From NCBI GenBank assembly GCA_910587945.1, contig CAJUNI010000018.1, positions 14,287-31,359 of the forward strand: a stretch of 17,073 nt of DNA, written 5' to 3'. The notes beneath the pieces are model-generated. The model saw nothing but the letters and a program-made list of their open reading frames with translations, did no database searches and had not been told where the DNA came from. Shown here piece by piece: positions 8,051 to 13,385 of this stretch (its first letter is position 1; every line of letters begins with the position of its first letter). This DNA is from an uncultured Parvibacter sp. GTDB lineage: Bacteria; Actinomycetota; Coriobacteriia; Coriobacteriales; Eggerthellaceae. The position numbers were made by a program, and so were the translations under genes.

Positions 8051-8290
8051 TTATTGACCAGGAGCCTTCGGGGCGCCGGGGGCAGCAGGAGCGCCAGGAG
8101 CCGCCGGAGCACCGGGAGCACCAGGGGCAGCCGGGGCGCCAGGAGCACCAGCACCAGGCATACCAGGCATGCCACCAGCTTGCGGAAGCTCTTTGCCGCA
8201 GCTCTTGCATACCGTCGTGCCAGGATCATTCATAATGCCGCACTCAGGGCACTTTACCGGTAAAGAAATTTCTGAGGGTCTAAAACACAT
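8051..8290 (-). CDS. Small zinc-ribbon protein with collagen-like Ala/Pro/Gly tail
   Basis: This 79-residue protein begins MCFRPSEISLPVK and carries a treble-clef-type zinc ribbon, C14-x2-C17-x10-C28-x2-C31 (CPECG then CKSCG), suited to binding one Zn2+. Residues 38-79 are low complexity: two GMP triplets, a short GA irregularity, then X-Ala-Pro triplets with X mostly Gly (GAPGAPAAP-type), ending KAPGQ. The start at 8290 is chosen because AAGGAG stands 7 nt upstream; a longer in-frame extension to 8380 would run through strongly paired leader sequence and lacks this support. Function is unknown. Zinc-ribbon heads on flexible tails are often protein-interaction or ribosome-associated adaptors, but that is inference. 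It is the last gene of a leftward cluster and ends at a terminator (7960-7992). Confidence 0.8.
   Translation of the reverse strand: MCFRPSEISLPVKCPECGIMNDPGTTVCKSCGKELPQAGGMPGMPGAGAPGAPAAPGAPGAPAAPGAPAAPGAPKAPGQ
8058..8177. repeat. GC-rich triplet-based tandem repeat inside the zinc-ribbon gene
   Basis: Imperfect 9-base units (on the leftward strand GGCGCTCCT/GGTGCTCCC-like, coding Gly/Ala-Ala-Pro) repeat across the 3' half of the gene. Third positions vary freely while the X-A-P pattern is held, suggesting selection on the protein rather than very recent slippage. Copy number could differ between strains. Confidence 0.7.
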
Positions 8291-8492
8291 AACACTTCTC
8301 CTTCTTAGGCTCGTTGTATCTCTTGCGAGATACACCACCTGGTTTTGTGCAGTAACCAAGCGGGGTTGCGTTACTTGCAACCAACTTTCTATTCATAACA
8401 CTCACGTTCTCGAGCGTTATGTCAGCATCTCGGGCTGTTTTACGCCCCTTAAGATGCCGCTCGGCGTTGGCTTTTACTCCAACGATTACCGA
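8291..8492 (-). ncRNA. Tandem stem-loop leader upstream of the zinc-ribbon gene (candidate structured RNA)
   Basis: Read leftward, the gap between the FKBP stop and the zinc-ribbon start folds as successive hairpins. They are GCATCT/AGATGC (8425-8457) with an inner GGGC/GCCC; a 10-bp stem with one G-U pair (8394-8403 with 8412-8421); GGTTGC/GCAACC (8364-8382); and TGTATCTC/GAGATACA (8315-8334) closing a GCAA tetraloop, 12 nt before the Shine-Dalgarno. The GNRA loop and the G-U pair exist only in leftward RNA. No U-tract follows any stem. I do not recognise a known riboswitch class; it could be a leader element, an mRNA-processing site or a small RNA. Confidence 0.45.
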
Positions 8493-9095
8493 TTACTCTT
8501 CCACTTCCCCATTACGCTTACGGCGCTCAAGATCCGCCTTAGCCACGTCCTCAGGGGTAATACCCATATTGTCGAGGAAGTTATTAAACACAAGTTCTTC
8601 TTGAACCGGGCTTGTATCGGCCGTACGCGCCATGGCTCCATAGGAACTAATGGGCGTCCGACGCGTCTTTTTCGGAAGTAGTTCAACCACTTCCAGGTCA
8701 TAGACGAGATTCTTACCGGCGAGCTTATGATTGAAATCAAGATAGACAAATCCATCTTCGATCTTCAGTACTTTAGCTGGCACCTTCTGGCCGGCAGGAC
8801 CTACAAAGTTGATGTATTGCCCAACGGGTAATTGATCCGCATTAGGCACATAGGCCAAGTCGCGCTTCTGGATGTTTCGCTCATCGTAGACCCCATAGGC
8901 GAACTCAGCAGGAATGCGAACTCGCTCATTTTGTCCTACCTCCATACTCATAACCGCATCGTCAATGCCTTGAATGACTTGGCCACAGTAGGTTTGAAAC
9001 TCCATCGGACCATTTTCTTCACTACTGTCGAAAACGGTGCCGTCTTCCAGATAGCCCGTATAGGCAACGCGCACGTATTGATATTTGTCAATCAT
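8493..9095 (-). CDS. SlyD-like FKBP-type peptidyl-prolyl cis-trans isomerase
   Basis: This 200-residue cytoplasmic foldase and chaperone would catalyse prolyl cis-trans isomerisation. The N-terminal FKBP half has VRVAYTGYLEDGTVFDSSEE and the active-site-like QVIQGIDDAVMSMEVGQ and AEFAYGVYDE. It is interrupted by an insert-in-flap region, as in SlyD, and closed by DFNHKLAGKNLVYDLEVVEL near residues 120-140, a hallmark of the SlyD group. The tail (about 60 residues) is acidic and charged and lacks the His-rich metal-binding end of Escherichia coli SlyD. I place the start at the ATG at 9095 because AAGGAG lies 7 nt upstream and the FKBP fold begins at once; the in-frame ATG at 9143 has no such site. 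It sits between two zinc-ribbon genes on the same strand and is probably co-transcribed with both, since no terminator separates them. Confidence 0.9.
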   Translation of the reverse strand: MIDKYQYVRVAYTGYLEDGTVFDSSEENGPMEFQTYCGQVIQGIDDAVMSMEVGQNERVRIPAEFAYGVYDERNIQKRDLAYVPNADQLPVGQYINFVGPAGQKVPAKVLKIEDGFVYLDFNHKLAGKNLVYDLEVVELLPKKTRRTPISSYGAMARTADTSPVQEELVFNNFLDNMGITPEDVAKADLERRKRNGEVEE

Positions 9096-9158
9096 AAACG
9101 GGCTCCTTACCAAACAATGGTTTAGGTGGGGCTTCTGAGGCAACAGCTAACGTGCTTC

Positions 9159-9353
9159 TTATCCCGTAATTGGTTTGCCAATGGTATTGGTGATTCCTGG
9201 TTTGAGCTCCAAGGAGGCACCACAGGCCTCACAAGTCTCACTGCCAAAGGGATTCTCGTGACCACAGCTCAAGCATTTCGGAACAAGAATTGGTTTTGGA
9301 AGGATTCCGCGACATTTGCCACAATTCATACAGGCATAGCCACATTTCGACAT
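9159..9353 (-). CDS. Small eight-cysteine zinc-ribbon protein
   Basis: This 64-residue protein (MSKCGYACMNCGKCRGIL...) has two cysteine clusters: C4-x3-C8-x2-C11-x2-C14 at the N-terminus and a classic zinc ribbon C27-x2-C30-x10-C41-x2-C44 (CLSCG, CEACG). The ribbon has the same spacing as that of the 79-residue neighbour two genes downstream, suggesting related roles. The N-terminal cluster could hold a second zinc or an iron-sulphur centre; sequence alone cannot decide. The ATG at 9353 has a strong AGGAAGGGAG site. It would be the first gene of the cluster that continues with the FKBP gene 63 nt on. Function is not known. Confidence 0.8.
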   Translation of the reverse strand: MSKCGYACMNCGKCRGILPKPILVPKCLSCGHENPFGSETCEACGASLELKPGITNTIGKPITG

Positions 9354-9388
9354 AGTCGCTCCCTTCCTTAAACCATCCCTCTAAGAAA

Positions 9389-9431
9389 CCCGGTGCCCCT
9401 CCCCCAACCAACAGGGTTGGGGCACCTTGGG
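9389..9431 (-). terminator. Probable terminator after the iron-sulphur protein gene
   Basis: Arms GGTGCC (9392-9397)/GGCACC (9421-9426) and CCAACC (9404-9409)/GGTTGG (9415-9420) stack into one hairpin with a 6-base bulge and a 5-base loop, extended by CCC/GGG. Leftward the stem is followed by TTTCTT, a weak U-tract. It lies 22 nt after the stop of the ferredoxin-type gene and 36 nt before the next zinc-ribbon start. Confidence 0.6.
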
Positions 9432-9452
9432 CTAGGTCGCGCTATCTAGCGA

Positions 9453-9797
9453 TTAGCGCACATAGATCACAATGTCACTCTTGGCAGCTTCGTTGGCCTT
9501 CTTGGCCAGCTCTTCCACCGTGCCATAGACGATGACGGCATCCTGGCAGTGATGTACACAGGTAGGAAGTTTGCCTTGAGCTACGCGCTCTTCGCACAGG
9601 TCGCACAGATGAGTGGGCATGGGCAGGTAGTTGTACTCCCACTTGCCATCGCTGCACTCTCGCGGACCATCTTGTAACAGTACGATACCGAAGTCTTGCT
9701 CAGGCATTTGATGTTCCATCTTGCAGGCCGTCACACAAGCGTTGCAGCCCGAGCAGAATTCGTAGTCAATGAACAGACCGTATTGACCCTTATCCAT
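9453..9797 (-). CDS. Small 4Fe-4S dicluster electron-transfer protein, partner of the molybdopterin enzyme
   Basis: This 114-residue protein resembles the N-terminal part of DmsB/NrfC-type electron-transfer subunits. Cysteines fall as C15-x2-C18-x2-C21-x3-C25 and C65-x2-C68-x11-C80-x3-C84, enough for two [4Fe-4S] clusters; C48 is extra. Typical DmsB-like subunits are about 200 residues with four clusters, and the transhydroxylase small subunit, as I recall, is near 275 residues with three, so this is a minimal version. There is no signal peptide or membrane segment, matching the Tat-less catalytic partner upstream (88 nt away, same strand). The ATG at 9797 has AGAGGTGG at 7 nt, and a hairpin (9817-9855) lies just before it. 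It probably shuttles electrons between a soluble donor and the molybdenum enzyme; the donor is unknown. Confidence 0.88.
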   Translation of the reverse strand: MDKGQYGLFIDYEFCSGCNACVTACKMEHQMPEQDFGIVLLQDGPRECSDGKWEYNYLPMPTHLCDLCEERVAQGKLPTCVHHCQDAVIVYGTVEELAKKANEAAKSDIVIYVR

Positions 9798-9816
9798 TCT
9801 CTATCCACCTCTCTTT

Positions 9817-9855
9817 GGTGGGTGTCTAAGGTTTGTACTGCCTTATGCACCCACC
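9817..9855 (-). other. Intercistronic hairpin before the iron-sulphur protein gene
   Basis: GGTGGGTG (9817-9824) pairs with CACCCACC (9848-9855), and after a 3-by-3 internal loop AAGG (9828-9831) pairs with CCTT (9841-9844). Leftward it is followed by AAAGAGAGG, not a U-tract, and the Shine-Dalgarno begins 4 nt later. It therefore more likely stabilises or processes the bicistronic mRNA than terminates it. Confidence 0.6.
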
Positions 9856-9885
9856 GCTCAGTAATTTCTAAGAGTTGTTCGGGCG

Positions 9886-12513
9886 CTACTTGCGCGTATG
9901 AGTTTTCCAGTACTCTTCGATATCGAAGAAGCCTTCGGTGGGCTCATAGTCAGGCGTCCAGCCATCATAGAAGCTCGGCTTGTCAGAGATATGGGTCTTG
10001 CCATGGGTGTAGCCGGTGGTGCACACCTGATAGGTGGGCTGATCTTCGGGCTTGTCGTTTTCTGGCGTGACCTTATAGACCGTGCACATGCCGCACTTGA
10101 TGGGAGCACCATAGCCGTTCGTGCCGTTTTCACACTGCGGGATCAAGTTGTTGGGGTTGCAGTCAAATACGCCAAAGAGGCTCGGCTCTGCAGGCTCGCG
10201 CTCGGGGAACCACCAGCCATGCTCGGTGGAGACCACACGCGGATCAAGCGAGGGATTCAGGCGAGCACGCTGCTTCATCTTGCCCATCTGGTTTTCAATC
10301 CAGACCCAGTCCCCATCAATGATGCCGTGCTTAGCAGCGGTATCAGGATGGATGTCAAACATTGGATCGGGATGGAGCTGACGAGAGATGGTCTCAGGCT
10401 GGCGCCACTCAGAATGGAAGAACTCAAAGGAGCGCTTGCCGGTGGTGAGTACATAGGGGTACTTCTCAGCCAACTCAGGGGTTGCTACCGGAGATGTGGG
10501 CGGCTCTTGATAGTAAGGCAGCGGATCATCGCCAAAGGCAGCAAAGAGCGTGCAGTAGAGCTCATAGCGACCAGTAGGCGTCATGAAGCCGGGCTGTCCA
10601 TCGGGGCGCAGACCACCAATCTCATACTTCTTATAACGGAACTTGTGATACCACATGCCCTGGTATTCGTCTTCGACCTTGGTCATGGTCATCTGGGTAC
10701 CGTCGGTATCCAACACACCATCGCGAGCCAAACGCCAGTCCATGTAAGAGCGGTCATCGGTGACAAACTCAGGCCAGCGCTCGGGAGCAATCTTGTGACC
10801 CAGGCCAATCATGATCTCTTCGTCAGACTTGCACTCACCATACTGTGAGCAGGCCTTGGTTAAGGTACGCAGCGGATCAAACCATACGCGGATGCAGTCA
10901 CGCTCCGGAGACATGGCACAAGGAATAACCAAGTCAGCAAAGGCCACAGCCGTAGGGGTAATGAAGAGGTCTTCTACCACAAAGAAGTCGATGGTCTTTA
11001 GAGCACGATAGAGACGAGGAGCGTCTTGACCCATGTTGGCAATGGGGTTAGCAGACTCAATCCAGAGCATCTTTACCGGGCGGGGCTCTTCGGTCTCAAT
11101 AGCTTGAAGAATAGCGTCAGCCTGAGAAGAAGCCGTAAAGCCGTACTTCTTCAGCGGATAGCGATCCACACCCAGGCGCATGGAGACCATGTCGGTACCC
11201 TCAAGCTCCCAGATGCCGGAGTTATAGCCGAACTCGAGGCTTGCAGCCTGGTCTACCAAGACGTTACCACCAGGGATATCGATGTTGCCGGTGATGCCTA
11301 CCAAGCAAGCAAGGGCATGGGCGGTGATAACACCGATCTTGGCCATGTCTACGGCCAGACCCCACTGCACCGTTGCAGGCTTTGCCTTGGCATACATACG
11401 AGCAGCTTCGATGATCTGATCCTCCGGGATCCAGGTGATCTCGGCTACCTTTGAAGGCGGATACTCTTTGACGCGCTCAGCCAAGGCCTCAAAGCCATAG
11501 CACCACTTCTCAACAAACTCATGGTCATAGAGATCTTCCGCAATGATGACGTTCATCATGGCGAGCGCCAAAGCAGCATCAGTGCCGGGGCGCAGGCGCA
11601 GCCACATCTCAGAGCGAGAAGCAATCCAGGTAAGTTGCGGGTCCACCGTGATGAGCTTGGTGCCACGCTTCATGGCCTCAACAATCCAGTGACCCAAGAA
11701 GGCGTCAGAGTTGCAAACAACGGGGTTCGTGCCCCAGATGATGCAAACCTCAGGAAGTACATACTCAGGATCAGCCTCATAGCGATGAGCGCGGAACTGA
11801 GAGAAGTCAGCGACCCATTGGTTGCCCATGATGACGTAGCACAGAGCCGTACGGGGCAGCATGCAAGAGTCACCAGAGAGGAAGCACAAAGTAAGGTCTG
11901 CGCCGCCGAAGTTGGCATATTGGTTGTGAGCAATAGCCTGAGATACGTTACGGCCGGTACCAATCATGGATACGATGGACTCAGGACCATACTCTTTTTG
12001 AATGCGATGAACATTCTCGATGATCATGTCATAGGCTTCATCCCAAGTGATGCGCTGCCACTTGCCCTCGCCACGCTCACCAGCGCGCTTTACCGGGTAG
12101 GTCAAACGGCGCTCATTGTTCACCATTTGGGTGAGTTCCAGACAACGCATGCACAGACGACCACCAGAAAGCGGTGAGTTGGGGTCACCTTCGGTCTTTA
12201 CCAGACGACCATCTTTGTCTGTGTAGAAAATGATTTGGCAACCAGAATGGCAGCCCGGGCCCGACCACATGGTGGTACGGGTAGCGGTCAAGTCCCCTTC
12301 TTGCCAGCGGGCCTTAGCCGGATATAAATCGAAGTTGTAGGTATTGTTGTAGGGCATACCGTAGGCAATACCTGCCTTACGGACGCTGTCGCCGATCTGC
12401 TCGCTATCAGAGGCTAACTCGCCACCAGCGATATTGGCAGTCTTGCCATCGCTGAAGACTTCTTCAACCTCCGTCGCGATAACGGCCTCGGCGTTCAGCT
12501 TGTCTTCACTCAT
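9886..12513 (-). CDS. Molybdopterin-dependent oxidoreductase, acetylene hydratase/transhydroxylase-like
   Basis: This 875-residue catalytic subunit belongs to the DMSO reductase superfamily and should bind a bis-molybdopterin guanine dinucleotide Mo or W cofactor. A substrate cannot be assigned. Near the N-terminus GPGCHSGC (C88, C92) and RLCMRC (C121, C124) form an iron-sulphur site; the first cysteine of the usual C-x2-C-x3-C motif is Gly85. The cofactor region has CFLSGDSCMLPR, with D215-S216-C217 holding the likely metal ligand. Stretches GTDAALALAMMNVIIAEDLYD and DPLPYYQEP resemble acetylene hydratase, and the length equals that recalled for the pyrogallol transhydroxylase large subunit. 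There is no Tat signal, so it is cytoplasmic. The start at 12513 has GAGGAG at 7-9 nt; the ATG at 12528 has none. It pairs with the iron-sulphur gene downstream and lies in a cassette with MFS and LuxR genes. Confidence 0.93.
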   Translation of the reverse strand: MSEDKLNAEAVIATEVEEVFSDGKTANIAGGELASDSEQIGDSVRKAGIAYGMPYNNTYNFDLYPAKARWQEGDLTATRTTMWSGPGCHSGCQIIFYTDKDGRLVKTEGDPNSPLSGGRLCMRCLELTQMVNNERRLTYPVKRAGERGEGKWQRITWDEAYDMIIENVHRIQKEYGPESIVSMIGTGRNVSQAIAHNQYANFGGADLTLCFLSGDSCMLPRTALCYVIMGNQWVADFSQFRAHRYEADPEYVLPEVCIIWGTNPVVCNSDAFLGHWIVEAMKRGTKLITVDPQLTWIASRSEMWLRLRPGTDAALALAMMNVIIAEDLYDHEFVEKWCYGFEALAERVKEYPPSKVAEITWIPEDQIIEAARMYAKAKPATVQWGLAVDMAKIGVITAHALACLVGITGNIDIPGGNVLVDQAASLEFGYNSGIWELEGTDMVSMRLGVDRYPLKKYGFTASSQADAILQAIETEEPRPVKMLWIESANPIANMGQDAPRLYRALKTIDFFVVEDLFITPTAVAFADLVIPCAMSPERDCIRVWFDPLRTLTKACSQYGECKSDEEIMIGLGHKIAPERWPEFVTDDRSYMDWRLARDGVLDTDGTQMTMTKVEDEYQGMWYHKFRYKKYEIGGLRPDGQPGFMTPTGRYELYCTLFAAFGDDPLPYYQEPPTSPVATPELAEKYPYVLTTGKRSFEFFHSEWRQPETISRQLHPDPMFDIHPDTAAKHGIIDGDWVWIENQMGKMKQRARLNPSLDPRVVSTEHGWWFPEREPAEPSLFGVFDCNPNNLIPQCENGTNGYGAPIKCGMCTVYKVTPENDKPEDQPTYQVCTTGYTHGKTHISDKPSFYDGWTPDYEPTEGFFDIEEYWKTHTRK

Positions 12514-12716
12514 AGTCTCTCTCCTCATGAATCGATGCCATTAAAGATGGCTCTCAAGTACAAAATTTTCTTTGTACCGTGACTCATAGGTCCCAAGGGT
12601 GTCGCTAGGTAAAAGGAAAAGGCAGGTAACCTTTTGCCCAGGCGAGACGGGCTTGGAGACCATCTACTATTTCTCGTTCCTCCACCCCCTTGCAGATGAG
12701 AAATAGCTCGTGCTTT

Positions 12717-12782
12717 GACAGACCTTTTCCTCCGATGAGCCTTCGTCGTGCAACTTCGACGACACTCATTTCGAGGTCTGTC
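12717..12782 (-). ncRNA. Three-segment long hairpin in the enzyme leader (candidate structured RNA)
   Basis: Nested perfect arms are GACAGACCT/AGGTCTGTC (12717-12725 with 12774-12782), ATGAG/CTCAT (12735-12739 with 12765-12769) and TCGTCG/CGACGA (12743-12748 with 12757-12762), with an 8-base terminal loop. The internal loops are asymmetric (9 versus 4 and 3 versus 2 bases), as in folded regulatory RNAs. The neighbouring 9-bp stem at 12667-12706 would be the next helix in leftward RNA. Confidence 0.45.
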
Positions 12783-13087
12783 CTTGGTTTTCACTCTAAA
12801 AAGAATAGGGGGCTCGGAAAATCGGCCATGAGGTCTGAAACCATCAGGAATAGGTGCTATACCCTCGCGTCATACCCGGAGTTGTATGCTTTGAACTGGC
12901 CTTTTATGCTAGGTAATAGTACGCAAGTAAAACTATTCAGAAGCGTACATAAAGGGCATACACCACTATCAGACTTCATCCATCTCTACCTTTTCTCACA
13001 CTGACGTAACATAGGAAGAAAGATGCACACTACCCTGACTCGAGGACTGTATATGAGCGAGCCTACAACCGCCCCGAGTTCCTTCTC

Positions 13088-13203
13088 TCCAAGGCACCAG
13101 CGTCCTCGATGGAATAGGTCTGAGTCAGGTCTCAATGGAACATGGGGCCCGTCCGTAAATATCCAGAGGCCCCTACATCCAAGGCAATAACGCCCTCAAT
13201 GGA
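13088..13203. repeat. Pair of 26-nt imperfect direct repeats, 90 bp apart
   Basis: Copies at 13088-13113 and 13178-13203 share TCCAAGGCA, then A.CG.CCTC, then ATGGA, with five differences in 26 bases. A partial third copy, CTCAATGGA, lies at 13131-13139. Each full copy can form a small hairpin with TCCA/TGGA ends. They lie in the gene-free region and are not part of a recognised element. Confidence 0.6.
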
Positions 13204-13265
13204 GCAGCCTTGAGACGACCCCCTAAGCGCTCAAACTCCCCGCCGAGACCACGGATTAGCCCATG

Positions 13266-13296
13266 AAAAAGGGGTTGCCTCCGAAGAGACAACCCC
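13266..13296 (-). terminator. Rho-independent terminator of the MFS transporter gene
   Basis: Read leftward: GGGGTTG, a mismatch, CTC, a UUCG tetraloop, GAG, a mismatch, CAACCCC, then TTTTT (13270-13266). The UUCG loop and the U-tract exist only in the leftward direction, so it ends the MFS transcript about 90 nt after the stop and isolates the enzyme genes downstream. Confidence 0.93.
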
Positions 13297-13385
13297 CGCA
13301 ATTCTTGTCAGCTTGTCTAAAGCCTAATGTTTCGTCGAACTCACGCGAGCCTTAAGGCCTGAAACCAACACTCCTTGGTGACGTC

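Larger units (their letters stand above)
12514..13265 (-). promoter_or_regulatory. Long structured gene-free leader upstream of the molybdopterin enzyme
   Basis: About 750 bp separate the MFS terminator from the enzyme gene. No open frame has a plausible ribosome-binding site or recognisable protein. There are several inverted repeats: GTACAAA/TTTGTAC (12558-12577), CTATTTCTC/GAGAAATAG (12667-12706), a three-part 66-nt hairpin (12717-12782), CATAC/GTATG (12871-12888), AATAGT/ACTATT near 12915-12937 and GGGGCC/GGCCCC (13144-13173). Two 26-nt imperfect direct repeats sit at 13088 and 13178. The promoter of the enzyme operon must lie here, but I find no clear -35/-10 pair. A long leader upstream of a cofactor enzyme would suit a riboswitch; I do not recognise the known molybdenum cofactor motif. 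Confidence 0.5.

Noticed and set aside
8280..8396. Leftward 38-codon frame (MNRKLVASNATPLGYC...) overlapping the zinc-ribbon start
   Set aside because: No clear Shine-Dalgarno, and the sequence is better explained by the stem-loops it contains; a regulatory upstream peptide is possible but unsupported.
9817..9855. Terminator between the molybdopterin enzyme and the iron-sulphur protein
   Set aside because: The stem is strong, but in the direction of transcription it is followed by AAAGAGAGG and the ribosome-binding site, with no U-tract.
9898..10848. Rightward open frame of 316 codons opposite the molybdopterin enzyme
   Set aside because: It is antisense to conserved enzyme sequence and has no family features; it reflects codon bias of the real gene.
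9886..12513. Assignment as acetylene hydratase or as pyrogallol-phloroglucinol transhydroxylase
   Set aside because: The overall similarity fits that part of the family, but the acetylene hydratase Asp and first Cys are replaced, and the small subunit is too short for a transhydroxylase pair.
12525..12794. Leftward frame of 89 codons in the enzyme leader
   Set aside because: The product is basic and low in structure, no Shine-Dalgarno precedes it, and it spans the hairpins; non-coding is the better reading.
12514..12840. Molybdenum cofactor riboswitch upstream of the molybdopterin enzyme
   Set aside because: The context would suit it, but I could not match the conserved Moco motif as I remember it; only a covariance search could settle this.
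12690..13004. Rightward frame of 104 codons in the gene-free leader
   Set aside because: It runs through two inverted repeats, lacks a ribosome-binding site and resembles no protein known to me.
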